In this document: positions 32,856 through 42,411 of the stretch, in pieces
How positions within the stretch are numbered: the stretch's first letter is position 1
How the letters are laid out: each line of letters begins with the position of its first letter
Origin: Ariolimax columbianus
Lineage: Eukaryota > Mollusca > Gastropoda > Stylommatophora > Arionidae
Reading direction: 5' to 3'
NCBI GenBank assembly: GCA_036924085.1
Contig: JAVGWX010000019.1
Span: 4,595,141-4,659,140 of the forward strand
Length of the DNA stretch: 64,000 nt
Translations under genes and position numbers: made by a program
The notes under the pieces: generated by a model
The model's database searches: none
Seen by the model: the letters and a program-made list of their open reading frames with translations, nothing else
What the model was told of the DNA's origin: nothing

Positions 32856-32939
32856 AAGAGCAGCAGGGAACAAGAGCAAGCAAACCCCCTTGACGGAACT
32901 ACTGAGGAAGGCATCTGATGGCTGGGAAAACACCAGAGT

Positions 32940-33012
32940 TAGCTATGGAATTTACTTACTTACTTAGTCGCTCCTCTTCTACCTTGAGGTGTAGAGGTAG
33001 CTATGGAATTTA
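32940..33012 (-). mobile_element. 43-bp insertion with a 15-bp target duplication
   Basis: TAGCTATGGAATTTA occurs at 32940-32954 and again at 32998-33012. Between them is a 43-bp insert beginning (CTTA)n, then GTCGCTCCTC. A (TAAG)n tail read on the minus strand suggests an extremely 5'-truncated retroposed SINE or LINE end. Confidence 0.78.
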
Positions 33013-33089
33013 AGGCCACGTATTCCCAGACCAGACAATGCTATCGGGGGATTAAGTGTTAGGTACTTCGCTATTTCTGATATCGGGTG

Positions 33090-33170
33090 GTCAGTTCGCT
33101 TTCCTAGTGCCTTTTCGTCTCTAACAGCAAGGCCACAGGTACCCATTTACAACAAGTAGACGAGAACGTG
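33090..33170 (+). mobile_element. fragment of a low-copy interspersed family
   Basis: AACAGCAAGGCCACAGGTAC and CCATTTACA resemble 38860-38905 and 56140-56180 (GTTATCMGTTYACAGC, then a GTAGACTGGAG-like motif). No coding content. Confidence 0.45.
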
Positions 33171-33294
33171 TCTATAGTGAGGACAGAATGTATGAACTTT
33201 ACTGTCAGAAGGGAGAAAGTTCAAAGACACTGGAATATAGGGTAATAAGTTTCTAAAGGCTTACATGTAATGTTCTAGATCGGGAATCTAACCT

Positions 33295-33365
33295 CAAGAT
33301 AGCTGTGGAAACAAGGCGTCGGCTTGGCAACCAGAAAGGTGTGGGTTCAATTCAGAGTTCAGAAA
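33295..33365 (+). mobile_element. weak tRNA-like patch
   Basis: AAGGCGTCGGCTTGGCAACCAG-like anticodon-arm region followed by GTGTGGGTTCAATTC, a near B box. The A box is poor, so only a decayed SINE head is suggested. Confidence 0.3.
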
Positions 33366-33477
33366 ATAGAATCGGCTATACAAGGATCACAAATTGGGAT
33401 TATGGTCCCTCTCTTCTTTCCCCCCCCCCCCTTTTTTTTTTCTCTCTTCCTCATTTATTTACAGTGTCGTATGATTT

Positions 33478-33618
33478 AAAAGGAAGCTTCTGTCGATCAG
33501 AATTTCTTATGTTGCAATACTATGTGCAGTGTGCTTTTATCGACAGGTTTCGCTTGTCGCAGAAGGGACTATACACACTTCCATAATTAAAGACAAGGCG
33601 CCGAGGAAGGGAACTAGT
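33478..33618 (-). repeat. right 141-bp terminal inverted repeat
   Basis: Partner of 32075-32215. A C-tract and T-tract (33421-33441) lies just inside. Confidence 0.93.
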
Positions 33619-33699
33619 CACCTCATCTTAGCAATTGTTGAAACCTAGCACAATGAGGTGTAACAATATATCTGCTCTTTGACTGGTTTATTCTTGTTC

Positions 33700-34175
33700 A
33701 TGTTTTTATTGTCGCTGTTATTGTTGAGTTTGTTGTTATAGTTGTTGTTATTGTTATTGTTATTTTGTTGTAAATGTTGTTATTGTCATTTTTGTTGTTT
33801 TATTGTCATTATTACAGTTATAGTTGATGTAGTTATTTTTGTTTTGTTATTGTTACGATTGTTTTTATTGTTGTTTTATTGTTATTTTGTTGTCAATGTC
33901 ATTGCTGTTATTGTCATTGTCGGTATTGTAGCTGTTGTTATTGTTGTTGTTATTATAATTGTTGTTGATGTTGTTATTATGTTATTAATGTTGTTATTGT
34001 GTTATTAATGTTGTTATTACCATTGCTTTTATTGTTGTTATTGTTGTTATTTCTGTCGATGTTATTTTGTTATTGTTGTTATTGTTCATGTTTTTGTTGC
34101 TGTTATTGTTGCTTCTATCATTGTTGCTTTTCTTATTGTTGTTATTGTTATTGTTATTGATGTCCCTGCTGTTAT
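33700..34175 (+). repeat. TTG/TTA-rich low-complexity tract
   Basis: Imperfect GTTATT, GTTGTT and ATTGTT repeats without a fixed long period. It yields spurious Leu/Val/Ile-rich frames that could be mistaken for membrane proteins. Confidence 0.93.
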
Positions 34176-34382
34176 CCCTGTTCTATTATCCAAAAGTCTT
34201 TTTTCTGCCTCTATTCCTCTTACCCTTTGGGTTCCAGAACAGTGTCTGTCTTCCAATGCTGTCTGACTCTTTCCGCAAAGTATGCCCTATCCAGGTCCAG
34301 CTTCTTCTCTTTATGCCCCGATCCACTGAGATCTGACTAAATGTTTCCCACAGATCGACGTCGGTGACCTTATTGTACAATT

Positions 34383-35500
34383 CCAAACCATGTATTACTA
34401 GTAAGTATCTGTATCCAAACCATGTATTACTAGTAAGTATCTGTATCCAAACCATGTATTACTAGTAAGTATCTGTATCCAAACCATGTATTACTGGTAA
34501 GTATCTGTATCCAAACCATGTATTACTGGTAAGTATCTGTATCCAAACCATGTATTACTAGTAAGTATCTGCTTCCAAACCATGTTTTACTGGTAAGTAT
34601 CTGTATCCAAACCATGTATTACTGATAAGTATCTGTATCCAAACCATGTATTACTAGTAAGTATATTTATCCAAGCCATATATTACTGGTAAGTATCTGT
34701 ATCCAATCCATGTATTACTAGTAAGTATCTGCTTCCAAACCATGTATTACTGGTAAGTATCTGTATCCAAACCATGTATTACTAGTAAGTATCTGTATCC
34801 AAACCATGTATTACTAGTAAGTATATGTATCCAAACCATGTATTAGTGGTAAGTATCTGTATCCAAACCATGTATTACTAGTAAGTATCTGCTTCCAAAC
34901 CATGTATTACTGGTAAGTATCTGTATGCAAACCATGTATAACTAGTAAGTATCTGTATCCAAACCATGTATTACTGGTAAGTATCTGTATCCAAACCATG
35001 TATTACTAGTAAGTATCTGTATCCAAACCATGTATTACTAGTAAGTATATGTATCCAAACCATGTATTACTAGTAAGTATCTGTATCCAAACCATGTATT
35101 ACTGGTAAGTATCTGTATCCAAACCATGTATTACTGGTAAGTATCTATATCCAAACCATGTATTACTGGTAAGTATCTGCTTCCAAACCATGCATTACTG
35201 GTAAGTATCTGTATCCAAACCATGCATTACTAGTAAGTATATGTATCCAAACCATGTATTACTAGTAAGTATATGTATCCAAACCATGTATTACTGGTAA
35301 GTATCTGTATCCAAACCATGTATTACTGGTAAGTATCTGCTTCCAAACCATGTATTACTGGTAATTATCTGTATCCAAACCATGTATTACTAGTAAGTAT
35401 CTGCTTCCAAACCATGTATTACGGGTAAGTATCTGTATGCAAACCATGTTTTACTGGTAAGTATCTGCTTCCAAACCATGTATTACTGGTAATTATCTGT
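34383..35500 (+). repeat. 32-bp minisatellite inside LINE Y
   Basis: About 35 copies of AAACCATGTATTACTAGTAA plus GTATCTGTATCC, with TAGTAA/TGGTAA and CTGTATCC/CTGCTTCC variants. On the LINE strand the unit reads C-R-Y-L-L-V-I-H-G-L, matching the single-copy F-L-R-R-V-I-G-I segment after F-I-N in LINE X (43135-43165). Confidence 0.95.
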
Positions 35501-35704
35501 TTATGAATGTTTGTGTCTATTTTATTAACGAGTTCATTGTCCTACAACCTTCGGGGCTGTGTAGCATTGTCGACTTTACATTCGAGTAGAAAATTGTTAT
35601 CTTCTGTCGTATTCACTTTCTTTGGAGCTCAAAAATTTTACCACGGGGATGAAAGCCACTCTCGTTTTCTGTATTCTGAATCGGAAATTCTTTTATGTAT
35701 GACC

Positions 35705-36005
35705 GCCCCCCCCCCCCAAATCCTATCTATGTTGCTACCTGAATCAGTAAATGAATCCCCCCCCCCCCCCGCCTCAATCCTATCTATGTTGCTACCTGAA
35801 TCGGTAAATGAATCCCCCCCCCCCCCCCCGCCGCAATCTTATCTATGTTGCTACCTGAATCGGTAAATGAATTTCCCCCCCCCCCCCACCTCCAATCCTA
35901 TCTATGTTGCTACCTGAATCGGTTAATGAATCCCCCCCCCCCACCTCCAATCCTATCTATGTTGCTACCTGAATCGGTAGATGAATCTCCACCCCCCCCC
36001 CCCCC
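35705..36005 (+). repeat. about 57-bp array with C-tracts inside LINE Y
   Basis: Five units of a 10-14 base C-tract plus AATCCTATCTATGTTGCTAC and CTGAATCGGTAAATGAAT. On the LINE strand the non-C part encodes S-T-D-S-G-S-N-I-D-R-I-G, equivalent to the usual D-G-G-x-x-x-D-I/V-x-x-R-I-G-K-A segment after Y-L-G-S. Confidence 0.92.
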
Positions 36006-36224
36006 TCCTTGGACTGAGGTGTCTCTCAACATGATGAGCGTATCATCAGCTGCATTTATTCTGAGAATGTCAGTTATCTCTCTACGAATCCCCAGGCCTA
36101 ACTTCTGTGACCAAGCCTTGAGAACATTCCATGAACTGTAGTTACGATAATGTGAATACAGGGCCTCCCTGGCAGTTGACAATATTCAAGTATCCATAAG
36201 TGAGAAACGGCTTGAGAAAAGTGG

Positions 36225-36232
36225 ATCTATAG
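36225..36232 (+). repeat. hAT-type 8-bp target-site duplication, left
   Basis: ATCTATAG, directly followed by CAGTGCTCTT; the identical octamer sits at 38538-38545. Confidence 0.75.
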
Positions 36233-36526
36233 CAGTGCTCTTTCGCCTGGACACTATGACCCTCTAATAAGCCGTTTCAGCTTTCATGTGGGTGACAGCA
36301 GAAACATGACATGCTGTACTAGCAACGCAACCTAAGAAATATATTCCAGAAAACCAGGAAATCAACAGAAGTGAAATTTGGAGAATCTTGTCTTTTTTTC
36401 ATGTCAGCATATGTCTGTGAAACATGGACAGTTAGCCAAACCTGGAGTCCGTCGAGTAGAAATATTATTGAAAGGTCATCGGAATACAGTGGATCGAAAT
36501 AAGAAGAATGCAGACATTCGACAAGA

Positions 36527-36757
36527 GTTCGGCATAGAAGAGAACTGGTTCATGACAAGAGTTGGGCATAGAGGAGAACTGGTTCATGACAAGAGTTGGG
36601 CATAGAAGAGAACTGGTTCATGACAAGAGTTGGGCATAGAGGAGAACTGGTTCATGACAAGAGTTGGGCATAGAAGAGAACTGGTTCATGACAAGAGTTG
36701 GGCATAGAAGAGAACTGGTTCATGACAAGAGTTCGGCATAGAAGAGAACTGGTTCAT
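36527..36757 (+). repeat. 34-bp minisatellite in LINE Z
   Basis: About 6.7 copies of ACAAGAGTTGGGCATAGARG plus AGAACTGGTTCATG. The unit covers the codons Q-E-F-G-I-E-E-N-W-F of the LINE. Confidence 0.95.
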
Positions 36758-36827
36758 AAATTTCATCCTGAAAAGACAATGACAATACTTTGGTCACATC
36801 AAAAGACACGACGGTCTTGACAGAACG

Positions 36828-37918
36828 GTAATAGATGTATGGTGCCGGGTAAGATAGGTAGAATAGATGTATGGTGCCGGGTAAGATAGGTAGAATAGAT
36901 GTATGGTGCCGGGTAAGATAGGTAGAATAGATGTATGGTGCCGGGTGAGATAGGTAGAATAGATGTATGGTGCCGGTTAAGATAGGTAGAATAGATGTAT
37001 GGTGCCGGGTAAGATAGGTAGAATAGATGTATGGTGCCGGTTAAGATAGGTAGAATAGATGTATGGTGCCGGGTAAGATAGGTAGAATAGATGTATGGTG
37101 CCGGGTAAGATAGGTAGAATAGATGTATGGTGCCGGGTAAGATAGGTAGAATAGATGTATGGTGCCGGGTAAGATAGGTAGAATAGATGTATGGTGCCGG
37201 TTAAGATAGGTAGAATAGATGTATGGTGCCGGGTAAGATAGGTAGAATAGATGTATGGTGCCGGGTAAGATAGGTAGAATAGATGTATGGTGCCGGTTAA
37301 GATAGGTAGAATAGATGTATGGTGCCGGGTAAGATAGGTAGAATAGATGTATGGTGCCGGGTAAGATAGGTAGAATAGATGTATGGTGCCGGGTAAGATA
37401 GGTAGAATAGATGTATGGTGCCGGGTGAGATAGGTAGAATAGATGTATGGTGCTGGGTGAGATAGGTAGAATAGATGTATGGTGCCGGGTAAGATAGGTA
37501 GAATAGATGTATGGTGCCGGGTAAGATAGGTAGAATAGATGTATGGTGCCGGGTAAGATAGGTAGAATAGATGTATGGTGCCGGGTAAGATAGGTAGAAT
37601 AGATGTATGGTGCCGGGTGAGATAGGTAGAATAGATGTATGGTGCTGGGTGAGATAGGTAGAATAGATGTATGGTGCTGGGTGAGATAGGTAGAATAGAT
37701 GTATGGTGCCGGGTAAGATAGATAGAATAGATGTATGGTGCCGGGTAAGATAGGTAGAATAGATGTATGGTGCCGGGTAAGATAGGTAGAATAGATGTAT
37801 GGTGCCGGGTGAGATAGGTAGAATAGATGTATGGTGCTGGGTGAGATAGGTAGAATAGATGTATGGTGCCGGGTGAGATAGGTAGAATAGATGTATGGTG
37901 CCGGGTAAGATAGGTAGA
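36828..37918 (+). repeat. 32-bp minisatellite in LINE Z
   Basis: About 34 copies of ATAGATGTATGGTGCCGGGT plus AAGATAGGTAGA, with GAG/AAG and CCGG/CTGG variants. Preceded by codons D-R-T-V and followed by G-R-G-R-P-R, so it expands the segment between those LINE motifs. The minus strand is open for 322 codons, as an artefact. Confidence 0.96.
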
Positions 37919-38047
37919 GGCAGACCAAGAGAACAATGACATCAAGACATCAAGGGACGTTTGGGCATGGCGCTGAAGAAGGCTGGAGATTTGGCATGAG
38001 ATCGAGTGAAGGAAGTCACGTTCTCCAAGGACATGCTACATGAGGAT

Positions 38048-38510
38048 TTTAGTGGGCGGTCAGGAAGATTTACCCTCACGAAAGTTATAAAAGTGGGTGG
38101 TAAGGAAGATTTACCCTCACGAAAGCTATAATAGTGGATGGTAAGGAAGATTTACCCTCAATAAAGTTATAAAAGTGGGTGGTAAGGAAGATTTACCCTC
38201 ACGAAAGCTATAAAAGTGGGTGGTAAGGAAGATTTACCCTCCCTAAAGTTATAAAAGTGGGCGGTAAGGAAGATTTACCCTTCCTAAAGTTATAAAAGTG
38301 GGCGGTAAGGAAGATTTACCTTCCCTAAAGTTATAAAAGTGGGCGGTAAGGAAGATTTACCCTCCCTAAAGTTATAAAAGTGGGCGGTAAGGAAGATTTA
38401 CCCTCCCTAAAGTTATAAAAGTGGGCGGTAAGGAAGATTTACCCTCCCTAAAGTTATAAAAGTGGGCGGTAAGGAAGATTTACACTCACTAAATTTATAA
38501 AAGTGGGCGC
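38048..38510 (+). repeat. 41-bp minisatellite at a hAT-like end
   Basis: About 11 copies of GTGGGCGGTAAGGAAGATTT plus ACCCTCCCTAAAGTTATAAAA. The last copy leads straight into the element's terminal sequence. Confidence 0.94.
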
Positions 38511-38537
38511 CATGTCTGAAAAGGTTGAAGAGCGCTG

Positions 38538-38545
38538 ATCTATAG
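38538..38545 (+). repeat. hAT-type 8-bp target-site duplication, right
   Basis: ATCTATAG, partner of 36225-36232. Confidence 0.75.
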
Positions 38546-39008
38546 AAGAAAGTTCTCCGAGGTCAAGTGGTGACCCAATCCTTCCCAACCAATCCGAACC
38601 CCCCAGGTACACTTTTCAAAACAACCATAACGGAAACAGGTTTCTGGTATCAGGTACCGACAGGAGATGATTTGTGCCATCTGGCTCTTCAAGCCCGGAT
38701 CCACATGATCCATCCAGCGGATGTATTTTCAGTCCATTAAAGGTGATCCCTTGCAGACAATGCTGTCAGGGAAGAAGTGTGTTATAGATTTCATTACACA
38801 AGGCCTCAGTTCTTTTTCGGTTGATCGGCAGTTCTCTTTCTCACTGCCCTTTCTTCCTATACAGCAAACCAGGTTATCAGTTTACAGCTTGGTAGACTGG
38901 AGTATGTTGTTAGTGAGCGTATGGCCTGGTGATAGGGCGTGTCACTCTACAACTGTTCCACAGGAGACCCACAAACGACATCATGTCTCCACCCTCGCCA
39001 CTAACCAA
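38546..39008. other. mostly unassigned; interspersed fragment at 38860-38905
   Basis: CAGGTTATCAGTTTACAGCT and TGGTAGACTGGAGTATG resemble 56145-56175. No other feature. Confidence 0.45.
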
Positions 39009-40618
39009 TCATAGTCAATCATCACACACAAGAACTCACAATCAAACAACTTCAATCATCACACAAAAGAGCTCACCATCAAACAACTTCAATCATCACA
39101 CAAAAGAGCTCACAATGAAACAACTTCAATCATCACACAAAAGAGCTCACCATCAAACAACTTCAATCATCACACACAAGAACGCACCATCAAACAACTT
39201 CAATCATCACACAAAAGAGCACCCAATCAAACAACTTCAATCATCACACACAAGAACTCACCATCAAACAACTTCAAACAGCATACACAAGAACTCACAA
39301 TCAAACAACTTCAATCATCACACAAAAAAGCTCACCATCAAAAAACGTCAATCATCACACACAAGAACTCACCATCAAACAACTTCAATCATCACACAAA
39401 GGCGCTCACGATCAAACAACTTCAATCATCACACACAAGAACTCACCATCAAACAACTTCAATCATCACACACAAGAACTCACCATCAAACAACTTCAAT
39501 CATCACACACAAGAACTCACCATCAAACAACTTCAAACAGCATACACAAGAACTCAAAATCAAACAACTTCAATCATCACACAAGAACTCACAATCAAAC
39601 AACTTCAATCATCACACGCAAGAACTCACCATAAAATACTCATCTTCAATCATCACACACAAGAACTCACCATCAAACAACTTCAATCATCACACACAAG
39701 AACTCACCATCAAACAACTTCAAACAGCATACACAAGAACTCACAATCAAACAACTTCAATCATCACACAAGAACTCACAATCAAACAACTTCAATCATC
39801 ACACAAGAACTCACAATCAAACAACTTCAATCATCACACACAAGAACTCACCATAAAATACTCATCTTCAATCATCACACACAAGAACTCACCATCAAAC
39901 AACTTCAATCATCACACACAAGAACTCACCGTCAAACAACTTCAAACAGCATACACAAGAACTCACAATCAGACAACTTCAATCATCACACAAGAACTCA
40001 CAATCAAACAACTTCAGACACCCCACACAAGAACTCACCATGAAACTACCCATCTTCAATCACCACACACAAGAACTCACCATCAAACAAATTCAATCAT
40101 CACACACAAGAGCTCACAATCAAACAACTTCAATCTTCACACACAAAAACTCACCATCAAACAACTTCAATCATCACACACAAGAGCTCACCACCAAACA
40201 ACTTCAATCATCACACACAAGAACTCCCCATCAAACAACTTCAATCATCACATACAAAAACTCACCATCAAACAAATTCAATCATCACACACAAGAACTC
40301 ACCATCAAACAACTTCAATCATCACAAACAAGAACTCACCTTCAAACAAATTCAATCATCACACATAAAGAACTCACCAAAAACAACTTCAATCATCACA
40401 CACAAGAACTCACCATCAAACAACTTTAATCATCACACACAAGAACTCACAATCAAACAACTTCAATCATCACACACAAAAACTCACCATCAAACAACTT
40501 CAATCATCACACAAGAACTCACCATCAAACAACTTCACCCATCACACATAAGAACTCACCGTCAAACAACTTCACCCATCACACACAAGAACTCACCATC
40601 AAACAACTTCATTCACCA
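39009..40618 (+). repeat. 34-bp minisatellite, about 46 copies
   Basis: ATCACACACAAGAACTCACC plus ATCAAACAACTTCA, with shorter variants (ACACAAGAACTCACAATC) and scattered CAAACAGCATAC and ATAAAATACTCATC variants that recur at fixed distances (about 240 bp: 39530/39725/39945 and 39625/39850), a sign of higher-order duplication. The 479-codon plus frame is an artefact. Confidence 0.95.
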
Positions 40619-40745
40619 CAAAAGAGAGCTCCACCTAACTCTCAACAACGTATTTTATACCGCCATTTCGAGGTCCCAAAGACGGATTATCTCTTCACCT
40701 TCTGATACCCTAGAAAACAAATCAATTCCTTATTGTTGTTGGTGA

Positions 40746-41075
40746 ATCATAATGATGTGTGGCATTATTTCTAGAGCGCTCTTCTATTCCTCCATCATAA
40801 TGATGTGTGGCATTATTTCTAGAGCGCTCTTCTATTCCCCAATCATAATGATGTGTGGCATTATTTCTAGAGCTCTCTTCTATTCCCCAATCATAATGAT
40901 GTGTGGCATTATTTCTAGAGTGCTCTTCTATTCCTCAATCATAATGATGTGTGGCATTATTTCTAGAGCGCTCTTCTATTCCTCCGTCATAATGATGTGT
41001 GGCATTATTTCTAGAGCGCTCTTCTATTCCCCAATCATAATGATATGTGACATCGGTTCTAGAGCGCTCTTCTAT
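40746..41075 (+). repeat. 48-bp minisatellite, seven copies
   Basis: TCATAATGATGTGTGGCATT, ATTTCTAGAGCGCTCTTC, TATTCCYCAA. Contains the palindromic AGAGCGCTCT. Followed by a C-tract (41076-41098). Confidence 0.95.
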
Positions 41076-41098
41076 ACCCCCCCCCCCCCCCCCCCCCC

Positions 41099-41400
41099 GC
41101 CCCAATCATATATTATGTAGGATATTGTTGTTTGAGCTTGCCTGGTGACTCAACAAGTTGTTGACATGGGTGAATGACACTGTTATCAATAGTTAGCAAT
41201 GTATTAAACAGAATGATCTTAGACAAGCTGACCGAGGAAGGAGAGAGGAAGCTCAGAGAAGATCACGCGAAATTTCGTCATGAGAGATCATGTACATATC
41301 ATACAGAACGAGCGATCGATCGGAATTGATCTTTATTCGTAAATGTTATAGACTAATAGACTTTAGATCGACGCATTTTATGGCTGCTACTGAAACGCTG
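41099..41400. other. unassigned spacer
   Basis: No supported feature. Confidence 0.4.
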
Positions 41401-41403
41401 TTG

Positions 41404-41480
41404 GAGACTACGTGGCCTAGGGGGTGAAAAGCCCGTTTCACAGTCCCAAAGCACCGGGTTCGAATCACGCCCGTGTCCAG
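41404..41480 (+). mobile_element. tRNA-like sequence (SINE head)
   Basis: A-box-like TGGCCTAGGGGGT and B box GGTTCGAATCA, 45 bp apart, followed by CACGCCCGTG. Stem pairing is imperfect, so it reads as a tRNA-derived SINE head rather than a functional tRNA. Confidence 0.55.
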
Positions 41481-41956
41481 TTTGGCAAACACGGGTTATA
41501 TTTCTCGGTGCGTTCGCCCCTCCACGTATGGAAAGTTATGGCAACCTACCGTACTGCACACCTGCCCAGAAACGTATAACAGCCAAATAGGTGGCGGTTG
41601 TAAGAAGCTACGTTCTGTAAAGGATATGCCCCATTCATTGTACGCTGAGACACTACGAGATATCAGAGAAGTTAATATCACTCATAAAGAATATGTAAGA
41701 AAACACAGTTTGTAGAGTGGTAAACGAAGGAGAACTGACCGACAGTATTTGGAGCACAAACGGAAGTGAGGCATGGATGTATATTGTGAGCACTTTTGTT
41801 CCTGGATGCGATAGTCTGGATTATGATAAAATGTAAGGGGAAATAACCGGTGTAACATGGTCGGTGTGGTCACAAAAAGTGTGGACGGCGAAGACGACTT
41901 GAAACTACTGCCATACAGCATTGGCCAGATACAAGAAAATCTAAATACGGTGAGGA

Positions 41957-42376
41957 GGGGGAGGAAGACTAACATCTGGTCAGACAAAATATACTGATCA
42001 GACATGTTAGTCAGGGTCACGCAAAACATACTGGTCAGACATGTTAGTCAGGGTCAAGCAAAATATACTGATCAGACATGTAAGTCAGGGTCAGGCAAAA
42101 CATACTGTTCAAGACCCTCACCTCGACTTCCTAGTAGCAATCCCTGGAAACGGGCTAACGTCTGGTTAACGAGGTGAGGGATCGACGTGATCCTCCTAGT
42201 AGTGAGTGACACGCGGATGAAGCCAAGCATAACACAACTGTCTGGAGGACTCCAGTCCATGTTCATTAGCACGTTCAGGATGTGAGGAAAGCTACGACAA
42301 CCCGATCCTTAACGTCCTTTTCAGAGCGCACAAAAGAGTAACCTACTCATTGTGGGCATTCGCAAACAACAACAGC
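41957..42376 (+). mobile_element. AAC-tailed element, complete copy with 14-bp target duplication
   Basis: Flanked by AAATACGGTGAGGA at 41943-41956 and 42377-42390, a perfect 14-bp duplication. It starts GGGGGAGGAAGACTAACATC and ends CATTCGCAAACAACAACAGC, an (AAC)n-like 3' tail. A 37-bp unit is repeated about three times near the 5' end (41985-42100). No ORF and no A/B boxes that I could see. The duplication plus simple tail point to LINE-driven retroposition, so I call it SINE-like. Confidence 0.9.
41985..42100 (+). repeat. 37-bp tandem repeat within the AAC-tailed element
   Basis: About three copies of GACATGTTAGTCAGGGTCAC plus GCAAAACATACTGGTCA. The copy at 59700-60245 has about seven. 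Confidence 0.92.
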
Positions 42377-42411
42377 AAATACGGTGAGGAAGCATTCAGC
42401 CAAAATGGTAC

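Larger units (their letters stand above)
32075..33618. mobile_element. 1.54-kb non-autonomous element with 141-bp inverted termini
   Basis: Bounded by the two 141-bp arms, 99% identical, ending in the palindrome ACTAGT (so a 4- or 6-bp palindromic target duplication cannot be separated from the arms). The interior has no transposase. It holds a CR1-like LINE tail (32270-32645), a GAA-tailed fragment (32678-32855), a 43-bp insertion with a 15-bp duplication, and a tRNA-like patch near 33300. The arm start (GTTCCCTTCCTCGGCGCCTT) recurs approximately at 56107-56135. It could be a MITE or foldback element, or a recent inverted duplication. Confidence 0.7.
34186..36182 (-). mobile_element. LINE Y, C-terminal ORF2, split by two arrays
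   Basis: Minus-strand order from 36182: WNVLKAWSQKLGLGIRREIT, DILRINAADDTLIMLRDTSV (post-palm G-L-x-I-x-x-x-K/R-T region), then a C-tract array whose unit encodes STDSGSNIDRIG. Next, after a degenerate stretch, FYSNVKSTMLHSPEGCRTMN and a T-Q-T-F-I-N-R segment (35610-35505), the 32-bp array, and finally LYNKVTDVDLWE, RSWTWIGHTLRKESD, TLFWNPKGKRNRGRKK. The tail matches LINE X (41640-43515). 5'-truncated with many stops. Confidence 0.84.
36340..38045 (+). mobile_element. LINE Z, C-terminal ORF2 riddled with arrays
   Basis: Frames give AYVCETWTVSQTW, NADIRQEFGIEENWFM, then a 34-bp array, NFILKRQ, QYFGHIKRHDGLDRTVIDV, then the 32-bp array, GRGRPRE, HQDIKGRLGMALKKAGDLA, DRVKEVTFSKD. Compare the uninterrupted relative at 31625-32074 (ILQELDMGKHYLINNI, KYFGHTKRDNG, DRPRRRWTQDITEVL). 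5'-truncated and nested in the hAT-like element. Confidence 0.86.
36233..38537. mobile_element. 2.3-kb hAT-like non-autonomous element
   Basis: Left end CAGTGCTCTTTCGCCT and right end (read inward) CAGCGCTCTTCAACCT match at 12 of 16 positions and carry the CAG...CTG ends of the hAT superfamily. The element is flanked by identical 8-bp repeats ATCTATAG, the superfamily's duplication length. It contains a LINE fragment (36340-38045) and three minisatellites and no transposase. The third array (38048-38510) is built from the subterminal sequence of the right end. Confidence 0.7.

Noticed and set aside
33742..34336. Leu/Val-rich frames resembling membrane proteins
   Set aside because: Translation of TTG/TTA low-complexity DNA; no charged flanks or conserved motif.
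36977..37945. 322-codon minus frame of T-I-H-L-F-Y-L-S repeats
   Set aside because: Minus strand of the 32-bp array in LINE Z.
39009..40368. 479-codon frame rich in Thr/His/Gln/Asn
   Set aside because: Translation of the 34-bp array; composition follows the unit.
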